The notes under the pieces were generated by a model. That model did not search any database. It was not told where the DNA came from and was given only the letters and a program-made list of their open reading frames with translations. Of a stretch of 64,000 bases of DNA, positions 13,001 to 25,045 are shown piece after piece (the stretch's first letter is position 1; each line of letters opens with the position of its first letter). This stretch comes from Cudoniella acicularis (Eukaryota > Ascomycota > Leotiomycetes > Helotiales > Helotiaceae), in NCBI GenBank assembly GCA_013054445.1, contig JAAMPI010000066.1, forward strand, positions 1 through 64,000, read 5' to 3'. The position numbers were made by a program, and so were the translations under genes.

Positions 13001-14401
13001 GGCATGTGTCCATCCAAGGTCTTCGCAGCAAACTCAGGGATAGATGGTGGAGTGATGGCAAAGGCAGGATCGACACCACCGGGATAGGAATAGTTGTCGT
13101 TCGCGCTAGCTTGAAGAGCTTTGTTTTTTGCGACTTCAAAAGTCTCTAGCCACTCCATAAGCTGCCCCTGGGTCTCCGCTTGGACTAGGATTGTCTGATT
13201 CTTCGTCTTGACCTCAAAACAAAACCGCCGCTCCTCTTGAACAGCTGGTTTGACGTTGCAAAGTAAAACGCCAATCTTTTCGCTTTCCTCGACTCCCCCG
13301 GATTGGGCGCCTTGAACAAGCCAGCCAAATATTCCGTTCTTGACATAGAACCACCGTCGCACCCAAGCAGTCCTAGCAGGCTTTCCAGATATAGTTCTCA
13401 AAAAGAGCCAGCCTTGTTTTCCGGATATTTCTCCTTCCTTCCGCTGTAGTGGGATATTGACTGTGGAAGGACCCTTTGAACCAAGGAAAGCAACCGTAGA
13501 GAGATTGTAGTCTTCGAGCTCTCGAGATGGTTTCGAGGCTTGAGATGTGGCGTCTGCAATCTCCTTTCGTGCCATTTGCAATTCCCGTCTGAACACACCC
13601 TCGCCAGCTTCCATTTCTCTACTCCATCCTCGTACCCGATCCATTTCACTACCCCATTTCGCCAAGTTCACACTATTTATCTCACGAGACCGTTTCATTT
13701 CCCGCCACTGATCGGCAGAGACACGAACGAGTAGTCTGTCGATTGCGTACCGTAACTGAGGAGCAAGCAAGCAGAAATCTAAAGACGCTTTGAGATAGGC
13801 TTTCCGTGTCTCGTGAACTTGGAAGGCGTCCTCTCGAAGTGATGAGGGCTCTTTTGTCTTTGACTGTGCAACATATCTTGCTAGGGTATTGTCGAACGTT
13901 TTCTGCGAGTGTTCGAGATATCTTCGGGCATCTTTGAAGTTTCGGAGCCTATTAATATTAGAAGGGTATAGTATTGGCATTCGAGCTAGCATACTCTCCC
14001 GCCATGAAGGCCTTGATGGGTTCTACTACATTTGAATCCATCTTCTTCATTCCAAATAATACTTGCGACCACCATTCTCGAGAGCCCTCCCCAAATCTCT
14101 TCATAGCCAGCAGAGTGTAGTCATGATCCAATACAGCCTCGGAGATGTTCGCCGGAGGGACCGATCGAAGGAGGAAGGTGTTCAACGTTTCTTCGAGAGA
14201 GGATACGTCGTGCACCAATTTCGCTATCGATTTGATATATGCTTCGAGCCATCTTTCGATAATTTCGACTTGGTCCGAAAAATGCACAGCAGTTGCCCGA
14301 AAAGTTGGTGAATCGAGTGCTGCCTCCTTTAGGCCAACGGGAATCAAGCTCAGCGGTCTGCCAGCTTGCTGCAGCGCCGGTGGTGGAACAGGCTCGGCCA
14401 T
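10034..14401 (-). CDS. sip3: Sip3/Ysp1-like (LAM family) BAR-PH-GRAM-VASt membrane contact site protein
   Basis: Three exons: 13995-14401, 10544-13948 and 10034-10496. Introns are 46 bp (GTATGC..AATAG) and 47 bp (GTAAGC..TACAG); the frame is intact, 1424 aa. N-terminal BAR-like helical region (about 20-265, with VHDVSSLEETLNTFL and RNFKDARRYLEHSQKTFDN). PH domain at about 310-410 (GKQGWLFLRTISGK, AWVRRWFYVKNGIFGWLV). A disordered Ser/Pro linker follows. GRAM domain near 750 (FRMLFPNVPREEKLLLVF, GRVYVTQNDIYFYSHHLGL), then a VASt/StART-like sterol-binding domain near 970-1150 (VVERQFEISPKALFHVMFGD). One or two membrane helices follow (SVIIIALLMSVLANAFF). Family members sit at ER-plasma membrane contacts and take part in retrograde sterol transport. 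The extra C-terminal exon ends in a basic tail. Family call is strong; the choice between Sip3 and Ysp1 orthology is open. Confidence 0.88.
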
Positions 14402-17388
14402 GCTTGGGGTTGGAAGCAGGAGTCTTTAGGGAGTAGAATGTATCATTGTAGCTTGAGCATTGCTCGAGGCTGCGTTTAGCACGGCACAATGCACTCAAAG
14501 CAACATGACCTCCAGCGTCATCCAAATAAGGTTGTTTATGCCTCAGGCTGTAAGACAGTGCTTACACCGTACACACGACTAAGCTCGGGACTTTCCCACC
14601 AGTGCTTTCTCCTTCATCTTACCAAATGCTGCACAGTATTTCCTACAACCACAAATCTGACTTTCGTTCAAACCAAAATTCCCTCTTCTTCTTACTACCT
14701 ATTGCATTCATTTTCTCACCCCTCCCCAACTTTCACCGTCCATCCGGCGACGAGTTTCCGAGACGGTGCCCAGGTGAGACTTGAGGTGCTTCCGGTCGCA
14801 AAGCTCAGCCTTGCATGGTACGAAGTTTGTCTCGGGGATGCCCAATGCACACGACCATTCTAGAAGGTGTTTAAGAAGACGCAGGACCCGACCTTCCAAG
14901 TGATTGGTGCTGGCCTGTAGTTGGCTCCATTATTATTGCTACCCAGGGAGCTGCTTCCAAATTATTTCAAATTTGTGTTCTGCCTATCATATCCTCCCAG
15001 AATAAATGAACAAGCGGTCGACCTTGTCCATACGTTCGGCGTTAAGGAACCGGGGCAACGCCGAAGCTCCAGGAAGACGGCTCGAGAACAGATCAGCATC
15101 AAGGATTCATCGACTCGATGCAGTTTGAGAGTCTCTACATTTTCGCCTCGCTATGTAATGTCAAGTAGTGCTGTTATTGTCATGCTTTCTTTCTGACTTG
15201 TTATTACCCAGCGGAGTACAGTGTTTTCCAACTTTTGCCCCTCAAATCCGAGATTCCTCGAGCCTGTCGCTTGGATTACAACGTAGCACACAGGAACCCT
15301 CCATCTCCCGGTTGTACGAAATATTGCAATTTCAATGCAGGCGACGATCATGCCGATGACATGCCCTGCCGGATCATTCCGGCTACAAAGCCCTAATCAT
15401 CAACCCCATCCCCCCGAGTGTGCCCCCTCGCAGTAATCAGTGGACGGGGTCAGACCGATATTAGCCATGTCTTCCTGCTATCCATGTCGTTCAGCGCGTA
15501 TTACCCTGCCAAGCAATCTTGGGGTACTGAATCAAAAACCCAGATTCTTTCTTTGGAGGCAATTTGGAGCATCAGACGCCGAGACGCATGACTTGGTGTT
15601 GCATCGAGTATCCTGGTGCTACTTCACCGCAAAGTGGCCTTGACGGGTCAAACTAATAAAGATGTCGATGGATAACCATTAACTTTAGCCAGGCCAGAGA
15701 ATAATATGCCAAAACTCTTCCCTCGTACATTATTCACAGATTAGAGTGCAAGAGCAGGCGATCAGCTGCCCTGCTGCTGAGTACAGTTCCTTTATACCAG
15801 TTCCTATTGCCGTCTCGACTTTGGTTTTTTTTAGATTTCGAGTTGGGAGGTTGTTGTTTGACGACGAGTGTCTACTAATCTGATTTAATCAAGACGCAGA
15901 TCTGGACGCCGCAAGCGAGGAAATCGAAGGATTTCCTCTGTGTGGTACAGATGACAATCCTTGTGGATTTGCAAAAACCTCCGAGATAGATTGCTCCTGC
16001 AGGTGAAGTTGGCACGAGATCCGAAGGGAAGGTGCCCCAAAGCTCGCCAAAAAATGATTGCTTGTCCGGCACTCGATCCCAACCCCGCCATTTATCTGAA
16101 GTGTGAAACGCGGGTTAGTTTTGGGTTCAACATTTTCTGTGTCTTGAGCTCCTAAAATTCAAGGGAGGGAGTTTCTTACCGCCGCATGCACGAACAACAT
16201 GCAGTAATTGAAGCCTCTAGCACTGGACGTCGGCTTGATATTGCAATGTATGCACGTTGATGAAGTCCTCACGGCCAAAAACAAGTGGGACCGAGGCATG
16301 ACTTTTGGTGTTCTGGCGCAAGTTGCTATTTGTTGCATTTCCATGTTGGTCAGCAAAACGGTGACCGCTTAAACCTCTTTGGGGTGGACGGTGTGACGAT
16401 CTCCTTAGCAATAGTTTTATGGCAGCCAATAGTAAGAAGGTCTGGATTCGTCAACGCTGACCAGTAGCATTGGTCGTTTCTCTATGCAATGCAGAAAATC
16501 ACACAGGAACAAGGGCTTCAGGCCAATTGTAATGGCTGTTTTTGAATAATTGTCTTGGCCCATAGACCCTCGCCCATAGCGGACGATACCCCATTCTTGT
16601 CCACCTGAACCCAGGCAGGACGGGGGTTCGCGGCTGGGGTGCATTTGAAGCGGGAGAATATCAGATCCCATCCCTACTCGTGCCGGAAGCATGCCTACAA
16701 GAGTCGTTATTGAAACGCTTAGGGAAGGGCAGCATACCCAAGATTTATGGATCAGAATAATCAAGGCCTCATTTGGGTGTCATAACCTTACTCGTTAGCT
16801 CAGCATCGTCACAGGCACGTTGGTCCAAAACGGATTTCTCCGCTAAAAGCGACCTTTCGACCCCAGGATAGCGAAGACTGTCTCCACAGACAACTCCAGA
16901 AACGTAGAAAACTCGCCGGTAACCTCTCGTTCCACACGACTGGTCGTTGATGTGGGCTCAACTTATTCACTGTTGCACCAGCCTCGCTATTGCGTCGTGA
17001 TATTTTGCCCGCCGCTGCAGACAACGACCCTACCCCAATACCAATATCAGCCTTAGTCACTGCTTGGTCAACTCTATTTGCAAAACAATTGCTGCTTTGG
17101 TGTTTTGGATCAGCCTTCACAGCTCGACATCACCATCCACTCATCCGAGACTTCCCCGAGCTCAACCTGAACACTGCGAAAACGGAGGGCGAGGAGACAC
17201 AAACAACCCACGATTGTGCCTCCGGGCAATATCAGGAAACAGGTTGTATGTCATGACGAACCCTCGATAATGACCGTCGACGTCCACGCGAAACACGAAT
17301 TCTCCGCCTCGCGATATCAGGATCTCTCGTCGCGGGGATAGAGTCCAAATCGCGTTGCAGTCTTGCAGCCGGCGTGCACCGTTCCACG
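14402..17388. promoter_or_regulatory. 3-kb divergent intergenic region
   Basis: Lies between the 5' ends of the minus-strand Sip3-like gene and the plus-strand Zn2Cys6 gene, so it must hold both promoters. Such long upstream regions are common for fungal regulators and may include a long 5' leader. Frames of up to 134 codons overlap each other on both strands and show no family motifs. No operator or TATA box could be assigned with confidence. Confidence 0.45.
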
Positions 17389-20300
17389 ATGTCATCAAGT
17401 CAGGCGCCTGCAACTTACTCAGCGCAGAATGATTCCGGCTTCCAGAGTCCTGTGGGAGATACAATCACCGTGGCGCCGATGCATACAGATCCTCTTGATC
17501 TGGAGCATTTCATGATGGACAACAACCCCCAGGCGCAGAATACCTCGGTAGTGCACACGACCCCACCACATCTCGATGTTATCGGAAATCCTCAGTTTGC
17601 AGACTTTTCCTTCCCATACCAACGCCTGCCCGAGAACGGCTTGCACGTCGAAACGAAGCTGGACGATGTTACTGACCCTTATACGCTATCCGGACATCCC
17701 TCAGATCATCGGAACTCGATAAGCTCCATTCCAGCCGACCACCGGGGCTCGATAACATCGATGCCGGCTGTGCCACGGGGGAGCTTCAGCGGCGCGGCGA
17801 TTGGGCAAGGAAACAGAAGTGTTAGCGACGGTTCAGATGAGGCCAGTCCATCAAGTAATCGGGTTGGAGGAGGACTAGAAGGTGGATATAATGATGAATT
17901 TGGACTTGGTAATGGAGGAGCTCTTGACGGGAGCGATTTGGGGAGCAGAACGAAGGAAGAGAAAAACGATCCGAATCCGCCCTGGAGCGAGTTGAAGACG
18001 AAGGCTGGTAAAGAACGGAAACGACTGCCGCTTGCATGTATTGCATGTCGAAGGAAGAAAATTCGCTGTTCGGGCGAAAAACCGGCTTGCAAGCATTGTC
18101 TACGGTCGAGGATTCCATGCGTGTACAAGGTGACGACACGAAAAGCTGCACCCCGTACAGATTATATGGCAATGCTCGACAAGAGACTAAAAAGGATGGA
18201 GGAGCGGATCATAAAGATTGTACCTAGGGAGGAACAGCAAGACAGCTCTACAGCATCTCTCACAAGAGCAGCGGTCAAGCCTGCAATTCCTGGGACTGTT
18301 CCTGCTCGAAGTGTTTCGGGCAAGAAACGCGCCGCAGATGAAGCTTTTGGCTCCGAGCTAGAAAATTGGGCAAAGACATCGTCGACTTCACAGCTAGATT
18401 CGACTTCGAGGCCGACGTCTCTCATGATTCAAGAGGCGGAAGAAAGCAAGCTTTTATCCGAAGGGGCTGAAGCCTTACCATCGAAGGAAATTCAAGAACA
18501 CTTGGCCGAGATTTTCTTCGAGCATATCTATGGACAAACCTACCATGTACTCCACAAGCCAAGTTTCATGAGGAAGTTGAAGTAAGTCCTTTTCACTTCT
18601 CGTTTCAAATTGGCTAACTCATAATGTAGAAATGGAACAGTTCCACCTGTGTTGATACTTGCAGTGTGTGCGATTTCTGCACGTTTCTCAAATCATCCCA
18701 GTCTCAACACCAGTCCTAATTTCTTGAGAGGTGAAGAGTGGGCATCCGAAGCTCGAGATATAGTGATGAGACGATATGAATGGCCAAATATTACAATTTT
18801 GACTTGTTTACTAATACTTGGCTTACACGAATTTGGGACATGTCAGGGTGGCAGAAGCTGGTCCTTGGGTGGAATGGCCATTCGCATGGCATATGCTTTA
18901 CAACTACATCGAGATCTCGACTACGATCCTCTCAAGCGCAACGGGACTGCAGAATTGAGCTTTATAGATCGCGAGATTCGACGGCGTACGATGTGGGCTT
19001 GCTTCCTGATGGACAGGTTCAACTCCTCTGGGACTGATCGGCCAACTTTCATTAAAGAAGACTCGATCAAGGTTCAACTCCCAATTAGGGAGAAGTTCTT
19101 CCAGTTGGATATGCCAGGACCAACCGAGGACTTGAGGGGAAATGTGCCACACCCTCCCTCTCCTGGTGAGGGCGAATCGTCTGACGTAAAAGAGAATATG
19201 GGGGTCGCAGCATACATGATCCGTTCCATTGCTTTATGGGGTCGTATCATCAACTATCTGAATCTCGGCGGCAATGAACAAGATCCACATCCTATGTGGC
19301 ACCCGCATTCGACTTATACTGATTTAATAAAGCAGACCGAGGCCTTTAATGATGATCTTCCCGAAGGTCTTCAATACACGAAAGAGAATTTACACGCACA
19401 CGAAACAGAGGCCCTCGCCAATCAATATTTGTTTCTTCACATCTCGGCGCAACAGAATATTCTTTTCATGAATCGCTTCGCGGTTCCAGGACACACTGGA
19501 GGCCGACTACCGGCGGATGTGCCAAAAGAGTTTGCCACTAAAGCCGGTGCCAAAGCTTTTGAGGCAGCGAACAGGATATCCGAAATTTTGAAAGATGCTG
19601 AATCTCACCTCGTCACTGCCCCATTCGCTGGGTATTGCGCCTTTCTAGCAAGTACAGTTCACATATTCGGAGTTTTCTCGAAAAATAAAGCAATGGAGGA
19701 GGCGTCAAAGTTGAACCTCGGAATAAATGTGAGATATCTTACGAAGATGAAGAAATATTGGGGCATGTTCCATTTCATGGCGGAAAATCTTAAAGAACAG
19801 TTCAAAATGTGTGCAGATGCTGCCAGGCAGGGTGCCTCGGGGAACGGCTCGACACAATCATCCAACATATTTCAGTACGGAGATTGGTTCGATCGGTATC
19901 CTCACGGGGTTTCGCAATCCGATTTCGAAGATCCGCCCACGGGTATTAAGAAGGAGAAGGGCGATGACGCCGTATTGGAGCAGCAGCCCAATTATCACAC
20001 AGTTGAGCAGTTTTTCGACACCCTCTCGCCGTTGCAAGCGCAAGATCGCGACTCATCAGCTAAGCCTGCCAAACGCAAGGCGAAGAAGAACCAAACAGCA
20101 CGCCCAGAGCAAATTTCGCCGTTAAACACGAATATGGCAAACGTTCCCTCGGCTCCACCGATGCATATGCAAAATAGCAACCACCAGATGGCTCAGAGTT
20201 ACAATCACAACCAGATGAGCCCAACGACGCCAGTCAATATGTATAATCATCCCAACTTCTACCCTCACGACGTCATGCTCCCTCCGCACCAGCAAGGAAT

Positions 20301-20556
20301 GCTACCACAACTCGATCGCCAACTCGTCTTTGGAGCGTATGCTGGAATGGATCCGGCGTCTCTCGGTTCACACAGCATGCTTGACAGTGCGGCGTGGGAT
20401 ATGCAGATGAATGGGATGTCGGGGTTTGTAACGGAACCGAGCAGTGCGTGGTTCATGCCCTTTAATATGGAACCGCCAGAGATCGGACAAGAAGCAGATA
20501 TCTTCAACGCAAGCCCGGTTTATGGAATGGGGGGGGATGCCAATAAATACCAATAG
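17389..20556 (+). CDS. Zn(II)2Cys6 transcription factor with fungal_trans domain
   Basis: Exons 17389-18581 and 18630-20556, joined across a 48-bp intron (GTAAGT..TGTAG); 1039 aa. The ATG at 17389 gives MSSSQAPATYS; an in-frame GTG at 17374 is not a plausible start. Zinc cluster at residues about 217-244: CIACRRKKIRC then CKHCLRSRIPC, spacing Cx2Cx6Cx6Cx2Cx6C. A basic linker and a short coiled-coil candidate (AMLDKRLKRMEERIIKIVP) follow, typical of dimeric binders. The middle-homology (fungal_trans) region starts just before the intron: HVLHKPSFMRKLK, VPPVLILAVCAISARF, GGRSWSLGGMAIRMAYALQL, RRRTMWACFLMDR. A bipartite-type basic stretch (KPAKRKAKKNQ) and a Gln/Asn/Met-rich tail follow, possibly an activation region. 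The target pathway cannot be told from sequence, so no symbol is given. Confidence 0.88.
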
Positions 20557-21887
20557 AAACATGGGAGGTCACGGAGGGGGGCACTAGGATTATATAGGTA
20601 TGGAGCCACGGCGCACGGTGTCTTCGACAAGCAACACAGCGGAAGCAGTTGTTTGTATATTAATTTGGCTGTGCATGTACAGTACAGGAGGGACGTATTT
20701 TATTATGGTCCGGAGGTCTTCACCTCTGTGCACGTTTATGTATCAAGACGCAGCCGAAGAATGGCCAGCTTCCAGCTCCCAAGTTGGAAGCTGTAACCTG
20801 CAGCCAGGGGTGAAGGAGTGCACATTGCAGAATGGGCAGAATGGGCAAGTCAGGAAGGAGGAAAGTGGTCGGAATTCGAGGCTTATGCAATATCTGATCT
20901 GCAGCCTTTGAGCTTCCCCGCTTTGTGGACAGACAAGCTTGAGCTCATTGCCCCTTTTGACTATAAACACGGGATGTCAAGGCTGAGGCTTGCTCAGGCT
21001 TGCTCAGGCCTGCCGCTTGCTGCTTGCTGTTTGCCTAAGCCAAGATGCAGCCGTCAGTCACTCTCCTCCTTCGCAGACGCGTATTCTGCAACGATACCCA
21101 GGTAACGGCCCCCCCTGGAGCTTGCACTTGCAGCGGGGAAGGGAAGGGGCCGCGCCGACTCGCCAAGCTTTGGTGTGAGTCGTGAGGGCATACAGGGGCT
21201 CTTTCCCTTTAACAGTCTCGTCACTATTGAAGAGAATAACAAGATATAATCCCAATCACAGTAGTACAGTAGTACAGCTTTTCTCACCCAACACTTCAAC
21301 TAGCACTTCGTACATTTGGTGCATGATGCAGCTCTTGCGTGCCGTGCTGTGCTGTAGGTAGTTCGCAGCACCGCTCATGCCACTCACTGCCACGTGCATC
21401 ACATGGCTTTCGCGACTCCAGAAATGCGCAATTGGCCTGTTGTCTAACATGCTTTCCTGGGACTCCCAACCGCGCTGAGGGATTTATTCTCAACCTCTAC
21501 AGCGCAATCTCGCCATGCGGCATTTTGGCCTCCTCGAATCTGGTTTCGCCGATAACAATCGCCGCCTCCGCCTCCCTGTCCTCGGATTCCCCAGACCTGT
21601 TTTTGTTACACGGTGGAAAGTGTCAAATGTGACAAGTGTAGTCGCCGCCGTCACCGCATACAGAAAATGCAGAAATGGTAGCACCGGCTTGCCCTAATAA
21701 GGATTCCTTTGTGCGCTGACGGCGGCGAAGAGGTAAAAGAAGCTGGTCGCATAAGTACCACGTTTTCCGCCTTCTTTCTTGCTGTCAATATCCCACTTTC
21801 TCTCCTCTCGCGCTTTCTTGCGCCTCACTGGGTTCTATTGAATCTGTGGCTCTTTTTGCTCCCAATTCCGTCGAGATTCAAGTGACA
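20557..21887. promoter_or_regulatory. Intergenic region upstream of the K+ transporter gene
   Basis: Both flanking genes run on the plus strand. The last 120 bp before the HAK ATG are pyrimidine-rich (TTCTTTCTTGCTGTC, CTTTCTCTCCTCTCGCGC), a usual fungal core-promoter pattern. A tandem TTGCTCAGGC repeat sits near 20988-21010. No gene is supported here. Confidence 0.45.
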
Positions 21888-24524
21888 ATGGCAGATTCGA
21901 TTCCTATTCAGCGTATTCAATACGGAGAGGAAACCAACCCCGTCAAGTCGAAAAATGGCAGCACTGTCTACGCCTCAGCTCATGATGAGCACTCTTTGTC
22001 GGAGAAAAATCATGGTCCTGACTTGGAAGAGCGCGCAGTTCAGCTTGCAAATGCGGACCTAAACGCCAAGAAGAAACAGGTACCGCAATGATCAGTTTTT
22101 CAAATTTCCTTTAGCTGACTCAGGTTGTCTCAACAGACCTATACAGGATGGATGCTTTTGTGGCTTGCATACCAGTCAACTGGTGTCATTTATGGAGACA
22201 TTGGCACTTCCCCTCTCTATGTCTACTCGTCAACATTCACCAGTCAGCCATCTTATGACGATCTCGTAGGGGCGCTTTCAATCATCATTTGGACTCTCAC
22301 TCTTATGGTTACGGTGAAATACATGTTCATTGTTCTTTCAGCAGATGATGACGGAGAAGGAGGAACCTTTGCACTCTACAGCTTGCTTGCTCGATATGCC
22401 CACATCGTTCGCCGAGACCCAAACGTCGCTGGAACGGTGAAAATGGAGCGTCATCTTACGAACGATCTGAGGCCTGTGAACAAAGGTGTCAGGAACTTCA
22501 TCGAAAAATCTGCGACTGCTCGTGTCGTTTTGAAGTTTCTTGGAGTTTTGGGAGTTTCCATGGTTATGTCGTAAGTATCCTTTGATGAGAACACCAGGAA
22601 TTGACTGACAAAGTAGTGATGGTGTTCTTACTCCCGCGCAGTCTGTCCTCGGAGCTATCCAAGGTATCGAAGCTGCACAACCAAATATATCTTCCTGTAC
22701 GTGAACCCTTTGATACGGGATTACTCGGGGTAAATTAGGGGCTAACTATGACTTTAGCAACGATCGTTGGGGTTTCATGTGCAATCTTAATCCTTCTCTT
22801 TGCCATTCAACCCTTCGGAACCACCAAAATCGCAAGCTCGTTCGCACCGATTGTCATGATTTGGCTCTTGTTCAATTTTTGCTCCGGCATCTATAATCTC
22901 GCTATGTTCGATCACAGCGTTCTAAAAGCCTTCAGTCCATATTTCGCAGGGGCATATTTTGTGCGCAACCGAGAAGATGGGTGGAGGTCGTTGGGTGGAC
23001 TTTTGCTCGCCTTCACTGGAGTTGAGGCTTTGTTCGCCGACTTGGGAGCCTTCAGCAAGAGATCTATCCAACTTTCTTGGATTTGCTTTGCCTACCCATG
23101 TTTGCTTATGGCATATATCGGACAGGCTGCATATATTTCGCAAGTTAGTCTCTCATCAACCTGCAGCACTATTGTTAAGAACAATGCTAATTCAAGTCAT
23201 CCAGGATGCAACCGGACAAGCTTACACAAATCCATTCTTCAACACGGTTCCCCCTGGAACGTTTTATTTCAGTCTGGTCATTGCGATTCTTGCGGCAATT
23301 GTCGCTTCGCAAGCCATGATAACTGGCAGTTTCCAGCTATTGGCACAAATCATGCGAATGTCTTACTTCCCTCACATTAAGACTGTGCACACTTCCAAAC
23401 TGTTCCACGGACAAGTGGTAAGATGCACAATGACCTGTTCCCCCTTGATCTCGCTGATAGATAGTAGTATATGCCTCTGGCTAATTGGCTCCTGATGATT
23501 GGTACTGTTATTGTCACTGCTGTTTACAACAATGTAAGAATTCACCACCAATTCGTCATTTTTTAACAAGCACGATGCTAACATACTGTAGACCACCAGT
23601 CTCGGAAACGCTTACGGAGTGTGCGTCATTTTCGTGACCTTCATAACAACCTGCCTCGTTTCCCTCGTGGCCATCATAATCTGGCGCTTCAACTTTCTCA
23701 TCGTCCTCTTCTTCTTCTTGGTCTTTGGCCTCCTAGACGGCGTCTACCTCTCCTCCGCGCTAACCAAAATTCCCACTGGCGCCTGGCTCACCATAGCCCT
23801 CGCCGCCATCCTCTCTTGCGTCTTCGTGCTCTGGCGATTCGGCAAGGAAAGCCAATGGGTCGCTGAAGCCGAAGATCGTTTCCAACCCGACCACCTCCTT
23901 ACCACATCTTCCACTGGAGAAGTAAAACTGACAGAAACCTTTGGGGGCATGAGTGTTAGTAAGGTCAACGGCGTTGGGATTTTCTTTGATAAGGTTGGAG
24001 ATATGGTGCCTATTGTCTTCACACAATTCGTACGCAAATTCAGCGCCCGCCCTGAAATCATCATCTTCTTCCATATGCGACCACTCTCTACACCCTCCAT
24101 CCCCGAAGCGGAGCGCTACATCGTACAGAGAACCACCATCCCAGGATGCTATCGCGTAACCGTTCGCCACGGATACGCCGACGACATCGTCACCCCTAAT
24201 CTCGGACGCATGATCATCGAGCAACTCGTCCTCTTCATCACACGCGATACCTCCTCCACTACCAGCAGTGCCAGTTCCGCGGAACATAGCCCCGAGATTC
24301 AACGCGAGCTTGAGGTAGTGAGTAAAGCGGAACAAGCGCAGGTGGTTTATGTGATGGGTAAGGAGCAGATGCGGATTAAGACTGGCGGAGGGGTGAGTTC
24401 GTGGGGAAGGAGAGCAGTGTTGTGGATTTTCTTGTGGATGAGGGAGAATAGTAGGAATAAGATGGCGGATATGAACATTCCGTTTGATCAGATGGTTGAG
24501 GTGGGGTTCGTTAAGGAGATTTAA
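21888..24524 (+). CDS. hak1: High-affinity K+ transporter, HAK/KUP family
   Basis: Seven exons: 21888-22079, 22137-22570, 22617-22696, 22758-23143, 23205-23417, 23468-23533 and 23592-24524. All introns are GT-AG and 46-61 bp, and the frame is unbroken over 767 aa. The protein moves K+ inward across the plasma membrane, by H+ (or Na+) symport in characterised fungal members. Family signature seen at the first helix: GVIYGDIGTSPLYVYSSTF. Also present: DDDGEGGTFALYSLLARYA, SDGVLTPAQSVLGAIQGIE, FGTTKIASSFAPIVMIWLLF, GVEALFADLGAFSKRSIQLS and QVYMPLANWLLMIGTVIVTA, together matching the roughly 12-helix core. A hydrophilic C-terminal cytosolic domain of about 270 residues follows. Length fits fungal HAK proteins (about 750-870 aa). 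The start at 21888 gives MADSIPIQRIQ; an upstream in-frame GTG is ignored. Confidence 0.93.
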
Positions 24525-25017
24525 TTGGTGCTAGGGGGCATGGGGAGGGGGGAATAGGCGACGGTTTTGTTTTTGGGGAGTTTGATGGTGCGTGGATGGG
24601 AGAGGAACAGATACAGACTGATTTTTTCCGTCATATACCCTGGATGTGAAGTCCTGATGTGGAATGTTTTTAATATGTCGATATGAAACTGAGATATCCA
24701 TCTCATCTATCTATCTAATATAATGATATTTAAGACGTCATTTTGGAAGTGGAAGTGAAGTGACATGTCCTGTTACATATATAAGGATTCACCTGCGGCG
24801 ACCCTACCTGCAGCAGATTCGGAACCGAAATGGCAAGCCGGCCCCCGTTATTCCTAGACGAGGTCTAAGTACTGATACAGCATGACGGGAATGGTGAGAG
24901 TGGTAGTAGCATTATCATGTGCATTTTCCAATGTTCGTGAGTTTCGAGAGGCGTATTTCTAATTAGTGAAGAGAAAAAATCTAATTAGTCATTCATTCAT
25001 TCGCTCAGTTTGCAAGG

Positions 25018-25045
25018 AATGAACGAACGAACGAACGAACGAACA
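25018..25045. repeat. (GAAC)n microsatellite, preceded by (ATTC)n
   Basis: About six GAAC units follow AATG at 25020. Some 25 bp upstream lies a run of ATTC units (about 24990-25005), so the two tracts could partly pair. Confidence 0.7.
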